Shown in pieces: positions 1 to 5,228 of a stretch of DNA of 5,228 nt. The stretch spans positions 1-5,228 of the forward strand of contig JALTMC010000367.1 in NCBI GenBank assembly GCA_027005175.1, written 5' to 3'. Position 1 is the stretch's first letter. The number at the start of each line of letters is the position of its first letter. The position numbers and the translations under genes are program-made. This DNA comes from Myxococcales bacterium (GTDB lineage: Bacteria; Myxococcota_C; UBA6777). The notes beneath the pieces were generated by a model. That model had not been told where the DNA came from and made no database searches. It worked only from the letters and a program-made list of their open reading frames with translations.

Positions 1-1
1 C

Positions 2-2335
2 TCTTTGCCCCCCTTGCCATTCTGCTTCTATTTAATGCTGCAACTGTGTGATACGATGCAGTTCTCTCATGAAGAAGGGGTGGTCCATCGCGATCTGAAA
101 CCACACAATCTCACGATGGTGCAGCGTAAGAATGATCCGTATTTTCTCAAAGTCTTTGACTTTGGAATCGCGAAACCCCTGAGTACAGAAGAACTAGCAG
201 TTACACACGTAACACAGGGCTCTCTCGGCACACCGGCCTATATGGCACCCGAACAGTGTCTCAATCAGCCTACGGATGTACGCACAGACATCTATGCCAT
301 GGGCATTATGTGTTACGAGATGCTCGTTGGACACACTCCTTTCTTGCCTCCCGAAGGCGATGTTTCAGCGTTTTCATCCGCTGTTGGAATTATAGAAGGT
401 CATCTCACTCGGGAGCCTCCATCCCCTCACGAACTGCAACCGGAACGTGTCTCAAAAGAGCTTGCAGAGGTCGTTTTGCGTGCTTTGGCAAAGAAGCCAG
501 AGGACCGATACCAATCGGTGGATGCGTTTCGAACGGCCCTAGAACAAGTGGTGCTGACTTGGTCTGCAGAAGAGCAACAGGTTTTACAGGATCTGGCTTC
601 TGACAAGGTGCATCTTGAGCTTGCCCTCACACGCAAGCCACCATCGCCTCTGAATGAGGATGAACTCTCTTCTCCCCAAAATCAAGATGAGAGTGCCAAC
701 ACCTGGTATCTCGGTGCTTCCAGCCGTGTTGTTGTTGCTGAAGAAGAGAAGTTGCCTGCATCGACAGTCGATGGTGCAGCGACAGTCGATGGTGCAGCGA
801 CAGTCGATGGTGCAGCGATAGTCGATGGTGCGACGCTTGAGGTGAAGTCTCTGGATGAAACTTCCTTGTCTCAACATTCAGAAGAGTCTTCTGTTATTGT
901 ATCGTCAGCTCTTCGTTCTGACAGCCAGGATGTGCTCACCACAGAAGTTGATTGGGAAGGGGAAGATCCTTCAGCACCGACAGAAGAACATGTATTTAAG
1001 CCTTTAGCAGATCGTGTACATGGGCCGCAGAACGGCTTGGTTCGGATGTTTGTTGCACAGAAAGAGGAGTGGGAGTCGGATCCTTTCCTGGTGAAGAAAC
1101 TACAGGAAAGGATGGAGCAGTTGCAGGCTTTCATTCAAAGTGCTGACTTTGCCCGATTGTACCCCCAGTGCCAGGGTAAGATCGTGTTGGAAGCACAGTC
1201 CTTTCCCTCGGAGATCGCCAATCGTATGATGCAGGAGGGCGTGGAACTTCGTCTCTTGCCCCGATCCCAAGAGCCAGAATCTGCCGAAAAGAAGGAGCTA
1301 TCGACTGCCCCCGCGTCAGCGTCAGTGCCGACACAAACTCCCGCATCAGCGTCAGTATCGACACAGACTTCTGTTTCTGTTTCAGTATCTGAGTCATCGG
1401 GATTACCCACTGCTCCTTCGAAGCCAGCCCCTGTGCGAGCACCCACTTCAGTGCCGACAGGGCGTGTTGCGGCGCGAACGATTCCGCAGGCAAAAAAACC
1501 TTCTATGATTCCTGCTCCTTATCCTCCTTCCCATCAGAATGGAGCGACGCATTCGGTTCCCACGGATTCACTGGCACCTGGCCAAAGCCCTACCCCTGTC
1601 GCACTTTGGACTGACGAGTTTGCGATGAAGCAACAACCATCAGGCACTTTGTATGCGTTGGTGGCTGTGGTGGCGATGTTTGTGTTGTCGATGATGGGCG
1701 TGTTGTATGGATTGAGTGATAGTGCTCCAGCTTATACCGGTCCACCCAAGGGTGTGATGACCACCCATGTCTCTTCCAAACTTTTGCCCAAAGCCAGTTA
1801 TGCTACGTTATCAGTTACACCGGATCGTCGTACCTTTGTGCTTATCCCTGTGATTGATAATCGCAGCGGTGCTCGCGAGATCTACGTCTTGTTTGCTGCC
1901 AAGGAAAATCGCAAACTGCTTGTGTTTGCACCACAAATGCAAAGTCAGGTGCTGCGGGCGATCAAGGAAAAGAAGGCTCCTTTCTCCTCAGATGCAGGGA
2001 GTCTCACGCCTGTTTGGAGCCAGGATCTGAGCGGCAATCATCCCAAACCACGGCCCAGAATATATATCGGTTCGCTGGAGTCGCTGCAGCTATATCCTGG
2101 AGGGCCTTTGGAGCTGGTGTTGCCCGATGGTCATCGCAACATTAACAAAATTCCAGGTTATCAACGTCAAGGTGTTCAGTTCCCTATGGACAGTATGATT
2201 CTGAAAGTTGGACAGAGACCCCAACCCCCGAACAGTCCTTATCGTAGTATGATCTTAATGTTCTCTCTCTTTATGGCGTTTGTCTCCGGTGGTCTCTTTC
2301 TCGGACTTCGCAACCGCATGCAACAACCGTTTTAG
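2..2335 (+). CDS. Membrane-anchored Ser/Thr protein kinase, 5' end missing
   Basis: Eukaryotic-type (Hanks) protein kinase that would phosphorylate Ser/Thr of unknown targets in the cytoplasm. The frame is open to the left edge, so the apparent TTG start at 5 is not the real start; the glycine loop and the ATP-binding lysine lie upstream. Numbering from base 5, the catalytic loop HRDLKPHN is at residues 28-35 (catalytic D30, with K32 typical of Ser/Thr kinases). DFG is at 52-54, GTPAYMAPEQ at 75-84, the F-helix Asp at 95 and the conserved Arg near 169. The kinase domain ends around 185. A Ser/Pro/Thr-rich linker (about 200-540) carries two tandem repeats and a compact predicted alpha/beta stretch at about 330-420. 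Hydrophobic segments at 548-570 and 748-768 enclose about 175 beta-rich residues, presumably periplasmic. The tail RNRMQQPF is positively charged and so probably cytoplasmic. The active-site residues visible are intact. The kinase call is firm; the signal and the periplasmic domain family are not recognised. The isomerase gene follows after 9 bases. Confidence 0.95.
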   Translation, partial: SLPPLPFCFYLMLQLCDTMQFSHEEGVVHRDLKPHNLTMVQRKNDPYFLKVFDFGIAKPLSTEELAVTHVTQGSLGTPAYMAPEQCLNQPTDVRTDIYAMGIMCYEMLVGHTPFLPPEGDVSAFSSAVGIIEGHLTREPPSPHELQPERVSKELAEVVLRALAKKPEDRYQSVDAFRTALEQVVLTWSAEEQQVLQDLASDKVHLELALTRKPPSPLNEDELSSPQNQDESANTWYLGASSRVVVAEEEKLPASTVDGAATVDGAATVDGAAIVDGATLEVKSLDETSLSQHSEESSVIVSSALRSDSQDVLTTEVDWEGEDPSAPTEEHVFKPLADRVHGPQNGLVRMFVAQKEEWESDPFLVKKLQERMEQLQAFIQSADFARLYPQCQGKIVLEAQSFPSEIANRMMQEGVELRLLPRSQEPESAEKKELSTAPASASVPTQTPASASVSTQTSVSVSVSESSGLPTAPSKPAPVRAPTSVPTGRVAARTIPQAKKPSMIPAPYPPSHQNGATHSVPTDSLAPGQSPTPVALWTDEFAMKQQPSGTLYALVAVVAMFVLSMMGVLYGLSDSAPAYTGPPKGVMTTHVSSKLLPKASYATLSVTPDRRTFVLIPVIDNRSGAREIYVLFAAKENRKLLVFAPQMQSQVLRAIKEKKAPFSSDAGSLTPVWSQDLSGNHPKPRPRIYIGSLESLQLYPGGPLELVLPDGHRNINKIPGYQRQGVQFPMDSMILKVGQRPQPPNSPYRSMILMFSLFMAFVSGGLFLGLRNRMQQPF
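761..832 (+). repeat. 18-bp tandem repeat, four units, inside kinase gene
   Basis: Four consecutive 18-base units (761-778, 779-796, 797-814, 815-832) share the core gacagtcgatggtgca. Only a few bases differ, at the outer ends and in unit 4. The period is a multiple of three and each unit encodes the hexapeptide (A/S)(T/I)VDGA, so copy-number change would keep the frame. The array sits in the flexible linker after the kinase domain, at residues 253-276 of the visible protein. Near identity at the DNA level points to recent slippage or duplication rather than selection for a fold. Confidence 0.95.
1310..1369 (+). repeat. 30-bp tandem repeat, two units, inside kinase gene
   Basis: Two adjacent 30-base units (1310-1339 and 1340-1369) are identical except at four positions. 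They encode PASASVPTQT and PASASVSTQT, followed by a SVSVSVS run. This is a second in-frame expansion in the disordered, Ser/Pro/Thr-rich linker between the kinase domain and the first membrane segment. It probably acts as a spacer and may offer autophosphorylation sites; the latter is inference. Confidence 0.9.
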
Positions 2336-2344
2336 CGACCTCCT

Positions 2345-3175
2345 ATGAAACAGCCACACTGGCTTCACACCGTTCTTGCAAGCTCTTTAACACACTTTTT
2401 GTTGTTTGGTGGTCTTGTCTTTTGGTTGACTCACAAGCCCATGCAGGATGCGACAATACGCATCTCTTCCAAACGACTCCATCTCTTGTACCAGGTACAT
2501 GCTCGTAAGTTGGGTCTTTCGCATCTCTCAATCCAGCAACGCGCAGAGGTCAAGGCTCGCTTGGTACAGGATGAGCTGTTGTACCGGGAGGGGCTTCGTT
2601 TGGGGCTGGATAAAGTGGACCACATCGTTAAACAGAGGCTTGTTCAAAAGGTTCTTTTTTTGGAGCAACAATTGGGAGGAGGTTCAGGGCAAGTCCTTGA
2701 GAACGATCTACAAGCCTACTTTCAGAAGACTCGAATACGCTGGAAACATCGACCTTCCCTTCACTTTGTTCATGTGTTTGTTCGCCATTTTGACAAACAA
2801 CGTTTGCAACAACTTCGTCGCAAAGTCTTGCAATGGGAGAGAGCGCATCGCTCAGGGGTTCCGAGATTCGGAGATCTCTTTTTGGCAGGGAACGAAGTTC
2901 GACCAACATCCATAACAAAGCTTAAACAAGAGTACGGTTCTACGTTTGTGAAAGCATGTCGTACTCTTTCCGTTGGGCAGTGGAGTACGCCGGTATCATC
3001 TCGGTATGGCTGGCACCTCGTCAAGCTTCTTCGTCGTACTCCCGGCCGACCCATGACGTTTTCCGAAGCCCGAGAGAAAGTCTTGTACAGCTATCAGCTT
3101 GTACGAAAACAAAGGATACATCGACAACTTTTACTTCGACTTCGACAGCGGTACCATGTTGAGTTTGTGCCATGA
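2345..3175 (+). CDS. Membrane-anchored PpiC/parvulin-type peptidyl-prolyl isomerase
   Basis: 276 residues; predicted to catalyse cis-trans isomerisation of Xaa-Pro bonds or to act as a periplasmic foldase. An uncleaved-looking hydrophobic segment at about 9-28 would anchor it in the inner membrane with the rest in the periplasm. Residues 40-110 form a charged helical SurA/PpiD-like region (DELLYREGLRLGLD, then a conserved-looking IVKQRLVQK). The parvulin domain spans about 137-231: first strand LHFVHVFV (His at 140 and 143), and the hallmark end SVGQWSTPVSSRYGWHLVKL at 209-228, with its GWHLVK strand. The C-terminal tail (about 240-275) is helical and very rich in Arg/Lys, as is the whole protein. 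No Shine-Dalgarno is seen before the ATG; translation probably depends on ribosomes ending the kinase gene 9 bases upstream. The stop overlaps the next start. The parvulin fold is well supported; activity and clients are inferred. Confidence 0.88.
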   Translation: MKQPHWLHTVLASSLTHFLLFGGLVFWLTHKPMQDATIRISSKRLHLLYQVHARKLGLSHLSIQQRAEVKARLVQDELLYREGLRLGLDKVDHIVKQRLVQKVLFLEQQLGGGSGQVLENDLQAYFQKTRIRWKHRPSLHFVHVFVRHFDKQRLQQLRRKVLQWERAHRSGVPRFGDLFLAGNEVRPTSITKLKQEYGSTFVKACRTLSVGQWSTPVSSRYGWHLVKLLRRTPGRPMTFSEAREKVLYSYQLVRKQRIHRQLLLRLRQRYHVEFVP

Positions 3176-4131
3176 TCCGTGTTTGTTTGCTTTGTGTTCT
3201 GGCATGGTTAAGTTGCCATTCGAACGCCTATGCACACAAGATGCGGACGGTATATCTGGAGATAACAGAGGTTCAGCCGGGGCGTGCTTTTGCGCTTCAA
3301 AAGGCCACAACCATCGATAAATCCATCTCCTTTCTCTTTCCCTCAGGCTGTCGAGTTTCTTTCCAGCAAGTGGAGCGCAACCCACCTGTTCGTTCTTATC
3401 AACTCCAATGCAGTACATCGCTGGCGGGTCAGTCCTTGCGGGTTCTTGGTTTGGGGCTTGTGATCTCGGAAGTCGTGATACGTGTGCATCTCTCGGCAGG
3501 ACGGATAGTATCAACCTTACTCACTGGAAACCATCCGTCCTGGGTCATACCTCGTCAGAGGAAGTCATGGGAGATACTTGGAGCCTACATGTGGATGGGA
3601 ATGCTACATGTTTTGACAGGCTGGGATCATCTGCTGTTTCTCCTTGTACTGCTCCTGCTTGTACAGTCTTCACGGCTGATGCTACTCACAGTGACTGCGT
3701 TTACATTGTCGCACAGTGTTACGCTTGGGTTGACTGTGTTGGGTTGGTTGCATGTCTCAACACAGGCGGCCGAAGCTTGTATCGCATGGAGCCTGGTTTT
3801 GGGGGCATGGGAAGTCACACGTCGAGAACGACTATCCCATCCCGACCGTCTCGGTGTATGGATGGGGCTTTTGTTTGGCTTCGTACATGGCCTTGGATTT
3901 GCCTCTTCCTTGCTCTCGATCGGCTTGCCCGAACAAGCCATACCCACAAGTTTGTTTGGGTTTAATGCAGGTGTAGAGATCGGACAATTACTTTTTGTGA
4001 TACCTTCCTTTTTTCTTGTGAGGGTCTTACGAAGGAGTCTTTCAGAGAAGCCTGTCTTAATGGTAGGAAGCTATCTTGTTGGTCTGCCCGGCTCGTACTG
4101 GCTTTGGGAACGTGTTGTAGCGATGTTGTAG
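3172..4131 (+). CDS. HupE/UreJ-family (HupE_UreJ_2-like) membrane protein
   Basis: 319 residues. A signal peptide at 1-21 (cleavage after AYA) would leave His22 as the mature N-terminus. A periplasmic beta-rich domain follows (22 to about 130), with Cys60 and Cys80 the likely disulfide pair. About six or seven hydrophobic segments fill the rest (about 134-312). Family motifs seen: GMLHVLTGWDHLLFLL with the HX5DH pattern (H146, D152, H153), TAFTLSHSVTLGL (H181), GFVHGLGFASSL (H239) and FNAGVEIGQL (N265, E269). In classical HupE/UreJ proteins the HX5DH and His-rich membrane motifs are linked to nickel transport; this longer branch with a periplasmic domain has no firmly assigned substrate that I know of, so metal uptake is inference. 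Its ATG shares the ATGA overlap with the isomerase stop, which suggests translational coupling. No hydrogenase or urease gene is in the window to support a nickel role. Confidence 0.9.
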   Translation: MIRVCLLCVLAWLSCHSNAYAHKMRTVYLEITEVQPGRAFALQKATTIDKSISFLFPSGCRVSFQQVERNPPVRSYQLQCSTSLAGQSLRVLGLGLVISEVVIRVHLSAGRIVSTLLTGNHPSWVIPRQRKSWEILGAYMWMGMLHVLTGWDHLLFLLVLLLLVQSSRLMLLTVTAFTLSHSVTLGLTVLGWLHVSTQAAEACIAWSLVLGAWEVTRRERLSHPDRLGVWMGLLFGFVHGLGFASSLLSIGLPEQAIPTSLFGFNAGVEIGQLLFVIPSFFLVRVLRRSLSEKPVLMVGSYLVGLPGSYWLWERVVAML

Positions 4132-4169
4132 CTTGTGGTGTTGTGATGTGGAGATGGTTGTCGAACCAC

Positions 4170-4198
4170 AAAAACAGCGATTGAACATTTCCAATCGC
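4170..4198 (-). terminator. Possible intrinsic terminator of the minus-strand unit
   Basis: Read on the minus strand, GCGATTG (4198-4192) pairs with CAATCGC (4183-4177) across an 8-base loop. TG and a run of five T (4174-4170) follow. It lies about 190 bases past the stop of the Lrp-family gene and just beyond the end of the convergent HupE-like gene. The stem is only 7 bp and moderately GC-rich, so efficiency is uncertain. Read on the plus strand there is no T-run after the stem, so it would not obviously stop the HupE-side transcript. Confidence 0.4.
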
Positions 4199-4244
4199 GT
4201 CTGTGAGTCCATCTGGGATTTTTCAGAACGTATTCGTTCCACTT

Positions 4245-4259
4245 GTTGGGTCGCTGCTT
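4245..4259 (+). repeat. 15-bp partial copy of the intergenic repeat
   Basis: The 15 bases gttgggtcgctgctt recur at 4265-4279 and 4339-4353, inside the two full 36-bp repeats. This partial copy begins exactly 20 bases before the core of the first full copy, forming a short tandem. It looks like a remnant or a local slippage duplication of the larger repeat. Confidence 0.85.
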
Positions 4260-4294
4260 CTGCGGTTGGGTCGCTGCTTTCATGGTAAGTAAGC
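4259..4294 (+). repeat. 36-bp direct repeat, copy 1
   Basis: A 36-base stretch beginning tctgcggttgggtcgctg and ending catggtaagtaagc, identical at every base to 4333-4368; the match stops abruptly on both sides. It lies in the gap between the convergent HupE-like and Lrp-family genes. No open reading frame or strong palindrome explains it. The distance to copy 2 (74 bases start to start) is not a multiple of three, so it is not a protein repeat in one frame. Function unknown. Confidence 0.95.
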
Positions 4295-4332
4295 TCACCA
4301 CCGTGCCTTATCATCAAAGTCTCAATATCGAA

Positions 4333-4368
4333 TCTGCGGTTGGGTCGCTGCTTTCATGGTAAGTAAGC
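4333..4368 (+). repeat. 36-bp direct repeat, copy 2
   Basis: Perfect second copy of the 36-base element, 38 bases after the end of copy 1 and 16 bases before the stop codon of the convergent Lrp-family gene. It is therefore transcribed as part of the 3' untranslated region of that gene if transcription continues to the hairpin at 4170-4198. The intervening 38 bases (4295-4332) show no similarity to the repeat. Confidence 0.95.
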
Positions 4369-4384
4369 GTTGTGTCTACGTGGT

Positions 4385-4864
4385 CTACTCTTTTTGTTCC
4401 AACTGGCTGAGAGGTAGTATCGTGGTTTCTTTGGGGCTGGAGAGGACCACATGGGTGCGGGTTTGTTGGACGCCGGGCCAGGATTGAAGTTGAGCAAGCA
4501 ACCTCTCAAGGCTAACAGTGTTGGGGGTTCGTACTTTCAGGAAGTGTGAGCCAGCACCTGTTACCGCATGACATTCCAGGATCTGAGGCTCTGCTTGTGC
4601 ACGTTCTTGTAACTCGGGGTAGTTGGGGGCATCCACCTGAAGAGTGATAAAGGCCGTCACCTCCAGCCCAATCTTACGGGGCTCTACATGGGTGTGGTAG
4701 CCCTTAATAATACCCTGAGCCTCCAGACGTTTAATACGCTCACTTACCGAGGGTATCGACATCTGCACTGCTTCAGCCAGCTCCCCTCGCTTCATGGTGG
4801 CTTCTCGTTGTAACAGAGCGAGGAGCTTTCGATCCGTGGCGTCTAAACTGCGATGTTGGGTCAT
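4385..4864 (-). CDS. Lrp/AsnC-family transcriptional regulator
   Basis: 159 residues, the usual size of the family. The N-terminal DNA-binding winged helix-turn-helix starts at LDATDRKLLALLQ (7-19), with MSIPSVSERIKRLEAQGIIKGY at about 35-56 as recognition helix and wing. A RAM/AsnC ligand-binding domain follows (about 66-143): EVTAFITLQV, then ECHAVTGAGSHFLKVRTP and the closing WPGVQQTRTHVVLS. These proteins form dimers to octamers and bind amino acids or similar small effectors to control amino-acid or feast/famine genes. The turn usually seen as GDFDYLLK in E. coli Lrp reads GAGSHFLK here, like a subgroup with Ser at that place, so leucine need not be the effector. The start at 4864 gives the full HTH and has a GGAA upstream. 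It follows the flotillin-like gene after 32 bases on the same strand, so it may be cotranscribed; its target is unknown, though autoregulation is common in the family. Confidence 0.95.
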   Translation of the reverse strand: MTQHRSLDATDRKLLALLQREATMKRGELAEAVQMSIPSVSERIKRLEAQGIIKGYHTHVEPRKIGLEVTAFITLQVDAPNYPELQERAQAEPQILECHAVTGAGSHFLKVRTPNTVSLERLLAQLQSWPGVQQTRTHVVLSSPKETTILPLSQLEQKE

Positions 4865-4871
4865 TTCCGAG

Positions 4872-4875
4872 TTCC
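4872..4875 (-). promoter_or_regulatory. Candidate ribosome binding site of the Lrp-family gene
   Basis: On the minus strand GGAA lies 7 bases before the ATG at 4864-4862, a good spacing for a Shine-Dalgarno. It comes from a 7-bp tandem duplication (AACTCGG twice, plus-strand 4867-4880), whose nearer copy is too close to the ATG to serve. It supports the chosen start but is short. Confidence 0.4.
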
Positions 4876-4896
4876 GAGTTTGGTTGAAAGTGGGGA

Positions 4897-5228
4897 CTAG
4901 CCAAATTCTTTGGGTAAAATCGCTTTGGTGTTATCGGTTGAGGCTGCTTGTTGGAGCAGTTCAGGTAGATTCAGCCCTGTCGCATTTTGGATCTGTTCCA
5001 AGACTGTGACTGTAGAGCCTGTCAGGCTTTTAACATAGGACGGAATACCATCTCCATTGCCGGAGTCGAGGACTGTTAGTTTCTCGATGTGCAGGTTGTC
5101 TGCGATGACGCGAGTGATCTGATCGAGCAGCTCGGGCAGGAGTTGGATTAAAAACAGTTCTCTTGTCTTGCCGTCGTCCCATTGTTCTCGCATTAATCGA
5201 ATGGCTTCGGCTGTGGCCTTACCGTTTT
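4897..5228 (-). CDS. C-terminal end of a flotillin/SPFH-family protein (partial)
   Basis: Only the last 110 or so residues are in the window; the frame stays open past the internal Met at 5193 to the right edge (upstream residues NGKATAEAIRL), so the start is outside. The visible part reads like the tail of bacterial flotillin-like proteins: an Ala/Glu/Lys-rich end of the helical stalk, then LFLIQLLPELLDQI, then NLHIEKLTVLDSGNGDGIPS and a final helix around TVLEQIQNATGLNLPELLQ. Flotillins are membrane-associated scaffold proteins that oligomerise at lipid microdomains; the SPFH domain and any membrane hairpin would lie upstream and cannot be checked here. It ends with TAG 32 bases before the Lrp-family gene. 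The family call rests on the C-terminal pattern from memory, with no search. Confidence 0.75.
   Translation of the reverse strand, partial: NGKATAEAIRLMREQWDDGKTRELFLIQLLPELLDQITRVIADNLHIEKLTVLDSGNGDGIPSYVKSLTGSTVTVLEQIQNATGLNLPELLQQAASTDNTKAILPKEFG

Noticed and set aside
5-7. TTG at position 5 as the kinase start codon
   Set aside because: The frame is open through the window edge and the kinase would lack its whole N-lobe if it began here. The missing part almost certainly lies upstream.
1131-1493. Minus-strand open frames opposite the kinase linker
   Set aside because: They are mirror frames of the repetitive Ser/Pro/Thr-rich linker; the long Asp/Ala/Val runs arise from the repeats, and no protein family is recognisable.
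3408-3965. Plus-strand open frame of 185 residues overlapping the HupE-like gene
   Set aside because: It lies wholly within the HupE-like gene in another frame, is Cys/Ser/Thr-rich without recognisable motifs, and is explained as a shadow of the real frame.
4226-4239. Small hairpin gaacg-tatt-cgttc
   Set aside because: The stem is only 5 bp and no T-run follows on either strand, so there is no reason to call it a terminator or binding site.
4057-4317. Minus-strand open frame of 86 residues running from the intergenic repeat into the 3' end of the HupE-like gene
   Set aside because: Its first part has a plausible-looking helical Gln/Glu/Arg-rich stretch. The second half is simply antisense to the conserved HupE-like C-terminus and there is no good ribosome binding site. 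It could be a decayed gene fragment but is not supportable.
4259-4368. Minimal CRISPR array (36-bp repeats, 38-bp spacer)
   Set aside because: There are only two full repeats and one spacer, with no cas gene in the window. A partial copy at a 20-base offset does not fit repeat-spacer periodicity, and no leader is evident. Kept as a direct repeat of unknown role.

Overview
The window looks like ordinary chromosome from a mid-GC Gram-negative bacterium. The best guess is a Myxococcota or other deltaproteobacterial-type lineage. This rests on a large membrane-anchored eukaryotic-type Ser/Thr kinase of the style common there, a periplasmic parvulin-type isomerase and a HupE/UreJ-like membrane protein. 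It is inference from gene style, not from a taxonomic marker.

Left part (2-4131, plus strand): three tightly packed genes that look like one transcription unit. First comes the 3' part of a Ser/Thr protein kinase, whose ATP-binding N-lobe lies outside the window. Its kinase domain is followed by a long low-complexity linker holding two in-frame tandem repeats, then two membrane segments flanking a periplasmic domain of about 175 residues. Nine bases later starts a membrane-anchored PpiC/parvulin peptidyl-prolyl isomerase. Its stop codon overlaps the start of a HupE/UreJ-family protein (ATGA overlap). All three products are predicted to sit at the inner membrane with domains facing the periplasm. 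A working idea is that the kinase senses an envelope cue while the isomerase assists folding of periplasmic domains, possibly including that of the HupE-like protein. No metal, substrate or signal can be read directly from the sequence.

Middle (4132-4384): a 253-base gap between convergent genes. It contains a perfect 36-bp direct repeat (two copies, 38 bp apart), an extra 15-bp partial copy next to the first, and a hairpin with a T-run in the leftward direction that could end the minus-strand unit.

Right part (4385-5228, minus strand): an Lrp/AsnC-family transcription regulator preceded, 32 bases upstream and on the same strand, by the C-terminal end of a flotillin/SPFH-type protein that runs off the window.

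No tRNA, rRNA, insertion sequence, cas gene or phage gene is visible. The most unexplained items are the intergenic 36-bp repeat pair, the unassigned periplasmic and mid-linker domains of the kinase, and the kinase-isomerase-HupE arrangement.
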